NCBI GenBank assembly: GCA_019055375.1
Contig: JAHQIW010000088.1
Span: 1-64,000, forward strand
Length of the DNA stretch: 64,000 bases
Source: Parelaphostrongylus tenuis
Lineage: Eukaryota; Nematoda; Chromadorea; Rhabditida; Metastrongylidae
Direction of reading: 5' to 3'
This document shows positions 12,359-24,600 of the stretch, piece after piece. How positions within the stretch are numbered: the first letter of the stretch is position 1; each line of letters begins with the position of its first letter. Both the position numbers and the translations under genes were made by a program. A model generated the notes under the pieces. It saw only the letters and a program-made list of their open reading frames with translations, was not told where the DNA came from and did no database searches.

Positions 12359-15300
12359 ATGGTTACAGTTGGCCCTGCCGTTGATGAAAATCTTTTGAAC
12401 CTTACGTAAGTTAATATATATGCATATATGTATGTACATTATATATATATTGCTTTAACTTTTACTGGTAGTTTGTATTTTGAAATCGGCCTTTCCTTGC
12501 TCATATTTGAACTTTTCCGTAGGGATGCCCATAAATTTTCCCAGATATGAAAATCCCTCTAAAAAACGATCTCCAATAAAATGACGGTAGACCACCAATG
12601 GCTCGGTGTCATAGAAAGAGTTAGAATGAGTTATGTGCGACGGGCGACTGATTCACACAATTCCTCTGGCGTGTTACATATTCCTTTACATACCGGATGT
12701 TCTCTTTCATAGGAATACTATTTCAAAGTTCTACAAGAATTATGGAGTTTTATTTGATGATTTTGACCTCTTTTCTTCACTCGTTTAAGTGAAAAACCAC
12801 TTGTACAACTTTGTAACTTTTTAGTGATATCAGTGAAATTAATGTGCTTCACGTCATTGAGGATCGATTTAACAATAAACGAATTTATGTAAGTGTATTT
12901 TCAATTGAATGCCTTCTTAATTTGCTTTTCCTTCTGCAGAAAAGCGACATATTTTTTCAGACTAATGTTGGTGATGTACTACTGGCAATAAATCCATTCG
13001 AAAAATACAAAATCTACGACGAGTCGGTTATAGCTCAATATCAACAGTCGAATGAATATGCGTATGTATTTTCTGATTTGATCTGATTCGTCTTATTACG
13101 TTAAACTCATTGGTCGGCGTAGAAAACTTCTGACTATTCAATTTGATGTCTTCATTGCTGAGATATTATTCGCTGACTTTAAAATGCTAAAAGTTATGGT
13201 ATAGAATTGAGAAAATTTTCACTCCTTTCGCTTTTCATGTCAGTTTCAATCACGTTCATCCTAGAAGCCAGTTGCATTTCAAAATATTTCTCTGTAAAAC
13301 ATGTTTTCGAAGCTTTTTCATCGCATTTACTTCTCCACGCTCTGTCTATATCACAAATTGCATCCATGCAAATCGCAAGTTTTCGTGTAGAATCCTGATT
13401 ACGTAACTCTAGAATTGATGTTCCAGTAAAACGATTACTGACACCGTTCAACCTTCGGCGATTATATATAACAGTGTGTGTAAAACGTTCATGCCGTTTT
13501 GGTTTTTTGACTACGATTTTTATAGTGAAACTGCATGGTTTTGGTATGGTTCAGTTGCGCATCTTCTTACGGACATTTTCTGAAGATGGAGCTGTCTTGG
13601 GAACAAATCCGCTTGCTAGTCATGCACGAATGGCGCGTAGGGACAATTTTTCGTTGGGCGGCACCAAGATTAATGGAGCTTAAAAGCGATGACATGGTTG
13701 CAGAAATAAAAGTCAGAAAGTGGTTTACGAACCAACGATGGAGAGAACAGTGTGGAGGTTCTGGATCTCGGGCCGTCCATAGGAAGTTGATCGTCAAGGT
13801 GTTCTAAGATGCTCGAAGAGGATGCCTCAGTGACATACCGAATGATAGACGACGAGTTCGATTGTTCGATACACGACGCTTGAAAACCATCGCCAACATT
13901 CTGCATTAGCTAGAATGGTCCGCAAGAAATCAAAGTGAATGCTCCATGAATTGACCGAAGCCCAGAAGGAGAAGCATGTTGGAGTTGCTCATTGTCATCT
14001 CGGTCGATACGCTCGTGAGCCGGATTTTCTAAGCAGCATTATCACTTGGGACGAAGAAAGGGTGGCTTTCAACAACCCTATACTCTCAGTATGCTTTGAT
14101 TATTAGTTTGTTGTTTTTTTTTCTGTCAGCTGGTAAAAAATGAAGAAACAGCCCTTTTCGCTAGACAAATACTTTCTACTGCACTCTTAGTAATCATCTG
14201 AAAGCTCGAGTTTCTGGCTGCTGCACTACGTGGCCATTTTTGAAACAAAAACCTATTTTGAGTGCTTCAGGACAGAGCTCTTCCTTTAGACTTATTAAAC
14301 ATTGGATAGCGCAAGATTCAACGATTCGAGCGCTGTGGTCGATTTTGGGAAACACCGTTTCACTGCACTGCAGGAGACAAAACAATACTGATTCACATCG
14401 ATTGTTTGGCTAATCTAGGGGTTAGGGAGGGGAGTAGTGTTAGGGAAAGGGAGGCTGCCCGCGGTTTCAGCACGGCGATCGATTGATAGCGTTTAGGCAG
14501 CTCTCATAAGGAGTGCGATTTTTGCTATTCAGTTAGACATTTTTTCTATTCTTCGAAAGAATCTATAGATTGAACCTATGGCCCTGATGATAGGAGATTT
14601 CCTCTACACGTTTATATGCTTTTCGAGCATCCAGTGAAGTAGTAGTAGAATTGCGCGGCCGGTGTAAACCATCAGTTTATTTTGAATGCTACAACGTTGT
14701 GAAAAGGTCTTTAGAAAAACGGCCACTTGTGTAGTGGCTAGAGACTTATGCTTCGAATGATTACTAACACTCTTGTGAAAAAATCTTGTTGAGCGAATCG
14801 AGTGGTTATTACATTTGTCTCTCGCTAACGAAAAAGAATAGTTTTTTCTTTTGTTGGAACAAAGTAATCCAAAATCACATCAACAAATTGAAAAACAGCA
14901 TGAACATTCTACACAACCTGCTATACCTCACATGAGAAATCGGTTCCAGATTCCGCAGATCTTTTTTATACTTCAGTTGAATTTTCAGTAATGTTATGAA
15001 ATATCTGTTTAGGCACATTTTCACTCCAGCAAGATGTGCTGTCGAGAATATTCGGAACGGTTCCAATTTCGAAAGCATTGTATTCAGGTATAGTAATAGG
15101 ATACTCAAGCTATTAGTACATTTATAGGGAACACAATACTGAAAAGATGTTGTCAGTATACTTAAAATGTTTCTTAAACTTACGTATAGAAGTAAGTGGA
15201 AAAGAATGTGGTTGCGTCTTTGCAAAGAGTAACACTTTTTCGTAAACGTACTACAGTATGTAAACCTCGATCCTTCGTAATGTTGTATGTAAAGCAGGTG

Positions 15301-15668
15301 AACATGAAGTTTCCTTCTCAATTTAACGTCACGTTTTTCACAGGAGCTTAACACAGCTGTAATGGGCTACTCTCACGATTTTGATGCCGACTGCACAGGA
15401 TATCTTTCCTGGAATTACAACACATCCGTACCACAAACTTTTTGAGTAGTACTTTTAGTTGGAAAGTGATGAGCTATCACGCCATTATATAGGATGTGAA
15501 GTAAAACAAAAATTCAGCGTGACTTAAACGAGCAAGTTTCAAACCGTTTCATCATTTACTAGGGCAAAATCTTTTAGTGGCGAATCGAACTCTGGAAAAT
15601 CGTTCAATGCGCTTCAGTTGATGAAATATCTGGTGACATCACCCAATAGTGAAATCACTGTCAAGCAG
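12359..15668 (+). CDS. hum-4: Myosin exons 1-5: motor N-terminus to P-loop
   Basis: Exons 12359-12405, 12825-12888, 12961-13061, 15013-15087 and 15578-15668. The readings show the motor start ([11 protein letters not shown]), the conserved [15 protein letters not shown] strand, [13 protein letters not shown], and the nucleotide-binding P-loop GESNSGKS. Most myosins have GESGAGKT; here the invariant G....GKS/T frame is kept but the A and T are replaced. The small exon at 15013 is easily missed because a 2-kb intron with a mariner fragment and a foldback precedes it; phases (2 in, 2 out) join it cleanly. An alternative acceptor 21 bases upstream of 12961 is in frame and would add seven residues (KSDIFFQ). 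Confidence 0.92.
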
Positions 15669-18600
15669 GTTTCAGTTGCTTTCTATGTCGCTATTTCATA
15701 ATTGTTGTATGTTAGAAACTGGTTTATCTTAGTACTGCTTTTTCATTCATTTTTCTTCTTCGTTCACTCATAAACGAAACTTGTCCGGTTGTACTGCGAA
15801 AGCTGAACAAGAGTGACAGATAACTCGCTCCGACGTGCAGATTATTAACAGTACTATTTGAAAAGTTACTGTTTTCTTGAAGAGTAGAGAACTAGGTTGT
15901 AAATGCAATCATGCCATTGACACTATAGAATTACTAGAATTGACATGATACTACCAAATTTTCACTACCTGCATTAGAAAGTCTCCTCATATTAATTCAT
16001 ATAATAAAGTACATGGTAATACGTTTATCAACTTCTATGGTTTACAGGGCGCGCAAAAAGTTTAAATAAGAATCAACAAGCCTAATTAAACTTGGAAAAT
16101 AAACCAAATCCAAATGCTATATTTCTATATAAACTATATATTGAATATAAGAAAGGCCATTCATCAAAACAAGTAATTCTTAATGTAACCTTTGGTGCTC
16201 TGAAAACGACTGACATTGTTGAATTTGACTAATTTTAAACCAACATCTGCCTGCAGAGCCGTAAAATGTATCAGAGAGATTGGAGAGAATGAGGACCGTT
16301 CTCAAAAGCGTCGTCCAGCTACCTCGTCTACTACGGAAACCACTTATAAATATGCGCTACCAAGTTCAGCGAATTCCGAGCGTTCGATGCGCAAACTAGT
16401 CCGAGAAGCTCGAAATCAGCAATTGGAGCGCCCAAAACATTGTCAAAAATAAGCTGAAGCTGCGCAATTATGAAAAACCCCCATGTTCACTTTCTGGACG
16501 GAAAAATGAAAGAAAAACGGCTTTTAATAGCTCGTCGAATGGTTCATTCGATAGCTGTTGCTCGTTTGTTGAAGGTGCTTCTAACGGATGAGAAAATATC
16601 CACGGTCGAACCACTCCTCAATCGCCAGTCAACGCCAACTTTTTAAGAAGGGTCATGAAAAGTCCGCAGTAGTAAAAACCATGAGTCGCAGTCACTTTCG
16701 GGCCTCTGTGATGGTCTAGTCCGACATTTGCGCCACCGAAAAGACGACGTTGTTTTCATCAACAGAAAGATTGAAATCAAAGCTGCCATCTATAAGCACC
16801 AAGTTTTAAGGGGCGTAATGGAGCCTCGACTGATCAAAACTTTGGCAGCCACGGATCTAAACTTCACCACGACGGAGGTCCTGCGCGCTCAGCCCGCTCA
16901 ACTGCTCAACGAATACCATCTGTCAAGAAATGTTTCTAGGCTTTCGGGATGAAAGACATTTGACCGTCAAACTCGTCCGGTTCTTGACCTAATGGATTAC
17001 TCCGTGTTGTACATAGCGGACAAAAAAGTCTCGGCTATTCGACACTAGCTTAGACGCGCTTAAAACGGCTTTGACAGTGTCTTCGTGATTGTAGAGGCCA
17101 AAGGAGGCAATTTTGAGAATATGCTATAAACTTTTTGGTTAAATGTCGTAACTGTTGATGTTATACACGTAATAAACCCTTCAATTAAATGAATTCATTT
17201 GTTTATGTAGTACTTTTTCACTATTGAAATATCTCCAAAAATTACCAGAACTTCTTGCGCGTCCTGTAAAGCGTAAAACATCTTCACGAACCGATTCAAG
17301 TATGTAATTACGTCTAACACAACACTTATTGACAGATTGAGGCCATCACGAACATTTTCAACAGCTTTGGCTGTGCGAAAACCGTAAAGAACGAGGACGC
17401 AACCCGCTTTGGTTATTGTATTGAGTTCTTATACAAAAAGTAAGTGAGATATTTTACAGAATTAGTTGTTGCACTAATTTTATAAGACCCATCCTCATAT
17501 CTAAGGTGAAGACCTCAGCACCTCTTGCATCCAATTTGTTTTGTCTCATCTATCATTCGAGAAGATCTTCAAACGCCTTCCATGAAGTTTGGGCTGCTGT
17601 TTGACGATTGTCGTTCCCTTCCCTGATGAATGTCGTTGACTGCTGACAAGTCAGTTCTTCCTGGAGCCCTGAGATGGCCACACTAGAACGTTTCACTTTC
17701 TTTGTAGAAAAAAGTGCTGTTTTGAAACAAGTGTAATTCTAATTTTCGGACCTCAAAGAGACTAGAGGCTTGATGAGCTTGATTGAGATCAAACCACTCG
17801 CGTTCTCGTCTGAACTCATAACCACTACCGTGCTATCCGCCCTCTTTTAGAAAATTGAGTTTGTATAACAAATTTAGTAATGAATACCATTGAGGACCGT
17901 ATTTTACAGAAATCGTGTTGTTGGTTTGAATGTGTGCAACACATTACCGTTGGAAACAATTCGTGTTGTCTCCCAAAGACCCGGCGAACGTAATTTCAAC
18001 GTCTTCTACGAATTATGTGCTGGCATGCCATCCGACACCAAGGTCACCTATGGTATTCGAGATCAGCAGAAATTCTTTTATATGGCGCAAGTTAGTATTA
18101 TGGTAATAGTATTTCATTTGAACCGCCACCCCCTTTCTCACGAGAACGAAATATTGTTTTAAACACACTGCATCCTTTTTCGCCGTAGAAAATTTCACTA
18201 AAATTCTAATAGCCATTCGATAGCTACAAAATAGCCGCTTCAGTATCACACTTGCTTTCTCATAGAGCTTTAATCGTGCACCGTAGGTACGGAAAGAAGA
18301 TTACGCTTTGCACTTGGAGTAGTTAACTCGTCGCTCAAACTTTTTCTTCACAGATAAGCGTTTTCAACATCCTTCCATAGAGGAATGATACTCAATGTGA
18401 GTAAAAACAAGGATGTTTTTTCTAGCATATATGACCTCCTTCGACTTCATTCGGTTCTATTTGAGCCCCACTGACGTCAATAATGCTGATTGATCGTATC
18501 GTAGCGCAGCTTAGTCGAAATCACTGAATAACTTATATAAAAATGAAATTTATGATGAAGGCAAGATCTCAGCTTGATTGCTTCGCCCGTTGAGCAAATC

Positions 18601-21600
18601 CGTTTGCAAAAATTCATTCATTTCTGTCATTTCGTTCTTTCTTGAGTTTTCATTGACTCGGATCTTTGAGCTGGGATAAGCTATAGAAGTTGAAAAATTG
18701 GCATCTCATTCTTTCTCTACGTACTTACTATAGCAATAAATATAACTTCATGATAAACAAACAGCTATGAGTTAAAATCATAGCACAGAAGTGTAGAAAG
18801 GACTTAGTTCTATCGCTGTAGGTGTATAACTGCATATATGCTGCTGTTTATTAGATCTCACCAATGCTAGCGTAACTCGTCAATATATCGCTACCACCAG
18901 CTAAAAGTGTTTTCTAGGCTTACGGTGACATTACCTTTATTATTTTTTGCATCCATGAATTCCATACGATGATCATGATTGAATTTTAATGGAAATAGCA
19001 TCGTTTTCCCCTTTTCAATGCGCAGAACAGAGCTTTCCCCGATTGATATCGATCATGACAGATGTACGAAAATACTACTGTGCGCCTTTTAAACCAAAGA
19101 AAAGAAAATGACCTGTATAGCAGTCACGAGGGCCAGTGTCGTCTCATAATAAATAATTTCTATAGAGGTCACATCATCACATGATTGCTAATGAAGCGTT
19201 GTGTGCTAGGTCATAGGGATAGCTGCGATGCCCAAAGTACCACTCGTATTCGGGTCCTATTTGTTCCCTTTTAACTATTCAGCTTAACTCTCGCTGGATC
19301 TATAAGCATGTTTTCCTTTTATTACTCATGTAAGTGAGCCAGCTTTGTTCTTATAAGGGGCATATGCCTGATGAGTAGAACATGTTTATTTAATCAGTGA
19401 AACGCAAGCATGCGAATGACTTTCATGTTTCAGCCACAAATGCTATGAGTACTTTACTATAAATGCTTTGGAAAAAGATCTTATATGACTTTCCTTTCGG
19501 GTTGTTATTGTTCCCAAAATACTCGTTACTAATTTTACCACATGACTGAGCTTACTCGGGACTGGTGTCGAAACCTTTATTCAGCTAAAGTTTAGACATC
19601 TTCGTCTTATTCAGAGTCGATGATTCAAGTCAAGATTGTCCGTTATCGCTCGTCCTCGTTGGTGTTCGAGAACCTCGAATAACCACCTCGCGTAAATTCA
19701 GTAATGTTGAGAAAAAATTGGTGATATTCTTATCGAAGTTTGATAAAAATTGGTTTTCAGGACATAAGCACTCGTCACTGAAATAAATTTCCTTAGCGTA
19801 TCGCAAAAATATTACAGCTTGCTGCTGCATACAAAAGTCGTCCTAGACTATTTATAACGAACGGTTTTGGACTGAGATGAATGTGTAAGAATTATGTGAG
19901 CGCGAACGGAAAGATTTGCAGGGCAAGGTCGTCGGAGATGTTGGTCGTCAAGACGATTCGGACAAATTTGAACGACTCGATTCATCACTGGAGATTGTCG
20001 GATTCACTGATGAACAACGACAGACCATTTACAAGACTTTAGCCACGATTTTACATCTTGGAAACATGTATTTCAGGCAGCGAAGGGTGCGTTAAGACAT
20101 TTATATAGAGTTATTAGAGTTATATACTGGTTTAGAGTATATAGGTATAGAGTTATTATATACAGGAAAGATTATACTGCTTTCTTCATGACTTCTGACA
20201 GATACATCCATTAGCGGTCTGCTTCATTCATCTTTTTTTCAAAGTGATGTCAATGATGACACTCTGTTATGTGTCAGGACGGAGATCAATTTTTACGATT
20301 TTCTCGCAAAATTTTCCAAGAAATAGTGGAATTCCCTTAATGGTCTGCTTTACACAAACTTCTAGTCACGAATGCCAATGTTCGAACTGCCACGAAACCA
20401 TTGCCTTGCCTTCTTCTTGGTGGAAGTAAAGCACTGTCAAAATGTTCACTTTTAGGACATCAAGAGCGAATCTAGTCATGTGGAAATGGGGAACGATGTC
20501 GAATTGAAATGGGCATCATATTTGCTTGACGTAGACATCGATCGTTTCACGTCATGCTTCACACATAAAATTGCAGTATGTTTATGTATACTGATTATCT
20601 ATGGAGCTTCGCGCACCATTCACTTCAGCAATGTTAGCCCTTCTAGTTGGCGAATCACTTGGAGCGATTATCAATAACACCCCTTTTACTGTCTCGGACG
20701 CGTGTCAAGCTCTAGTAGGAGGACGGGGGTTCAACATACCTGGAGGTTACCAAATGTCTCGTATCTGGCTACTTCTTCTTACTGTTCTTGGTCATATGGA
20801 GTTCACGAAGATCTCCTGAGACGCAGGACCGATTATCTGTTAACTTCGCTATAGGTTTAATGATCCTGTGTTTTTGTGAATGAGCACATGCGAGGTTATT
20901 AATATCAGTAATTGTTGAATGCAGTATTAGAGCAGAGTAATGACATCGATGCTGGCGTTTCAGTGGTTTTACCTTTTTCAGAGCCTGGAAAGCGCAAATT
21001 GGTATGCAATACACTTATTCAAATCCTATGGAAACCCAACCAAAAAACGTAGTAAACAAAATTCGCCCAGCAAACTTCTTCTTAGCACTCACCGTTCATT
21101 TGTTTCAAGTCTTTCAATTATTTGTAGGAAGCAAGTCGCTTAGGTCCGGCTCAGGTCAACGAAATTAGCCTGAGGTGTGGTGCGATGTCGGACGTAATTA
21201 CGAGACAAAGACTCCTTGTGATTCATTCCTGACCTTCAATATTTGTCCAGGAAACTTCAGGAGTTACTCGCACTGATGTTTTGGATTCCTGTGCGGAGAT
21301 GGTACATCTTGGATAAATCAACCCCGTTAAGTTTTTGTTCCCTTGAGTACCATGTGGAATATTTTGATTGATTTGGGTTTTCCAGCTATCAAGAGCTTTT
21401 CTATACAAACACAGAGTGATGTACACGTTTCGCCAACGTAATCGTCCCCGCATGTCCTACGAGAGACTAGGTATTCCGCACCAGATCTCATGTAGTCGAT
21501 AAGGGTCCAGTTGGCACCTATGAATGTTTGGAAGTATTTCAGTCGCTGCTACCGCACTGTTCAAATCTAACCTTTCTAAGAAGTACATGATGGATGTGCT

Positions 21601-24600
21601 CACTCCACTGAAAATGGGATGAACGGGACCTTATCTTCGTGAGAGAGTGACAATGAGACTAGGGCCGTTCTCAAACAGTGCACTAGCTTTTTAGTCCGAA
21701 GTGGAAGCTCCAAATATCGATCTCCAACTATTAATCTATTGTAAATAAATAGCTGATTGTTCTATCACCTGATACACCCAGGAGGGGATGGACAGATTTT
21801 GATTTATTGAATAAATAATCAGAGCACATATGACATATAAGAGAGAAACCAAAGTGAGATTGGTTTCCATTTTCGAACGTTCAAATGAACCTAACCAAAC
21901 GCGATTACAGCTCAAAGTGGCATTGAAAACTAAACAGTATTATCGCTTCGGTTAATTACCTTTCCTTTCATCCATCACACGCAAAGCACGCACCTGTGGA
22001 GAACATGTTCCACAATGCTGGCAGTGTGTGCACAGAAAGAGAACATAAGGAAGAATCTCTAAACTTGAGGCAAAAAATAGCTCTTATGAAAGGCTCCGAA
22101 ATAGTGGGAATTCTTCGGATTAGACTTTGAGGAAAACGATAGCTCGAGACAATGTTTAGTGAAGATAAGGTTGTAGCTCCATCTTACCCTTTACTTCCAA
22201 AGAAGTAAGCACAGCTGTTAGACCTACATGAGATGGGCAGACTTTGACTACTCGGTAGCAGTGATTGAAATACTCCTAAGCACTCAGAGCCTCGTGTTAC
22301 TTCGTAACCGATGGTACGACCGTTTCTGTGGAGCGAAAAGTTGTATAATTAGTCCTAACGATGGAGACGTCGATTGCTCAAGTCTGGTACGGTATTCATT
22401 CTCTTTTGTAAATCAAGCGAGGATGAGTACATTGACGAGAGAAGTAGACTGCTCAACATCCGTATAAAAGAATGCTTAGCGGGAAAACTCAGTGGAAAAC
22501 AGCATACTTCACTGGGCACGCATGAAAACAAAAACTTAACGATAAAGATTTTGATGTGAAAATTACCACCCTCACTCAGGAATCCAAAACGTTAGCTCGA
22601 AAACTCTTGAAGCTTTTTGGATAAGTACTAAAAATCCAAAAATGAAGAGGAACTGAGAGTGTCACGTGATTGCTCCGGACCTTCGTACCCATACCTCAGG
22701 TTAATTGTTTTGACCTAAATGAAGCGCATTCCTACTCGGTACAAGACTCTGAGCGGTTTGTCTTCAATGAATAGCTGAAAGACTGAAAAAATCAACTAAA
22801 CGGTGAGTAATCAATCTGAATGCATTTTATTTGACCGCCTCTAGCAGTAGTACGATCTTGTAATGTACCCAATGATAAAGAGTGGCGTGCAAAAACATTT
22901 GCGTCAGGTGAAATGTGGGTTCGAATATCACCTGACGCAAATGTTTTTGTGCATCACTCTTTATTAATGGGTAAACGGTGAGTCTTTAAAAGAAAAGCCC
23001 TTTACTGTGAGATCTAAAAATTGCTCATCAAGTCTTCTGCTGGGATTATGAAACAATTTGACTGAGTATATTGAGAATCAGTCTGATCATTCCAGGCTTG
23101 GACGAAGGTGAAACCATCGAAACGTTAGCTATTGTACCATTATTGCACTATATTGTTGTAAATAAATACTAGTATTAGCAGTCGCGCATCTGACAGTTAT
23201 TATTTGAGCCAACTTGTTTTAGTTGTTATGGCCCTTGTGCAGCCCGAAACACGTGTTTCGGTCGTCGCCTACATAGGGGGTTGGGTTTTCCCGAGAGGAT
23301 TCGCTGTAGACGAAGGGTCTGCCCGACTGATGAAGCTGTCAAAGCGGAAACACGTGTATTGGGCTCTACAAGTGCCCATAATAGATCACATGACATGTTG
23401 GCTCAAATAATAATAATGAGATATGTTGAAATTTGAGCATGGTTTTGGAAAACACTCAAAACGAATGGTATAACCTCGCATCCGTTTATCAAGGAAAAAT
23501 ATAAAATTACTCCGTGAGATGAGCGCGATTAACACAGTGGTTAGACGTGCTCTGAGTCGCACACAAGGCCGATGGTTCGCTGCAGTGCTCATGGCCCATC
23601 AAGCCATCCATCCCTCCAGCGTCTGTAAATTGGTACCAGATGGTCCCAGACTTGTCTAGGGGAATAAAGCAGCATTGATTCGCTACAGCAGTAAACCCTC
23701 GCGATTCATTTGTAAAGGCTATATGTACATTCAAATCACCTCATACGAAATCAAAAATTTTAGACGAATGCATGTTGCATCCCTCAAGAATTTATCAACA
23801 CCGATAGTTTTTAGCTTCAGCTTCCTTTCGTGAGAGTATCTGTCTTACTGACTGGACATACTCATATGGCTGACTTTTCAAGCTTTGCCGAAGTAGCAGT
23901 AGACCCAATTTGCTTTGGCGATCCCACACTGCTTCAGTGCTCCCTACTACCTTCATTTATGTGTGGATTTAGATCCGTATAAATGCACCCTCAAATTCAA
24001 TTATTATTAATAGCATGTGTGTAAAAGGTAAAAATACAATCGTTTTGTCGATATGGTGGGACCTTTGTCCAGAATACCTGTGTATCTCTTCTGGTACATG
24101 GTGGTTGCTTTTTTACGTGTTGCCTCGAGAGGAGCTCCTCTGCACAGGCAATATGTTTTTTTATGTGAATCGCAGTTTAAGAGAGATCTAAGGCTTCAAT
24201 GTTCATTCTGGCCATGGTTTCACAGTCTGTTTTCTAATAGATATTCATGTCTGCTAGTTCATGAAGCGCATGTCCACTAGTCCTTTCGCCACCAGGGCAG
24301 TTCTCAGCTAGAGGGCGGTCCTAGCAGTTATGTAAAACACTTGGGCGTTTTTTCTTTGCTAAGAATTCCTTCGCAGAAGACTCTACTGAAAAGTTGATAA
24401 TCAAACGATAGAAATGGTATAGAGTAATAAATTCTATTGTCTCAGAAAACAGATGATGGCCTTACGAGAACACCATACTGCATCGGTCAAGCTCTCGATG
24501 TGCGAGACGCCGTAGCTATGACTCTCTATGAGGTTCTGTTTAATTGGATCGTGAATCGTATCTCATCACGCTTTAAATGTGCTGATCATACAGCCGTTAT

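Larger units (their letters stand above)
20576..24445. other. Longest myosin intron, 3.9 kb
   Basis: Joins exons 20456-20575 and 24446-24628. It holds the 108-bp palindrome, foldback family 4 and one SINE. The 20.6-22.8 kb part has several short ORFs but no recognisable domain. Confidence 0.6.

Noticed and set aside
13474..13807. Two overlapping ORFs as a new gene
   Set aside because: They are frames of the broken mariner transposase.
14875..15354. 159-residue - strand ORF
   Set aside because: It overlaps a confirmed + strand myosin exon (15013-15087) and has no motif; a chance reading.
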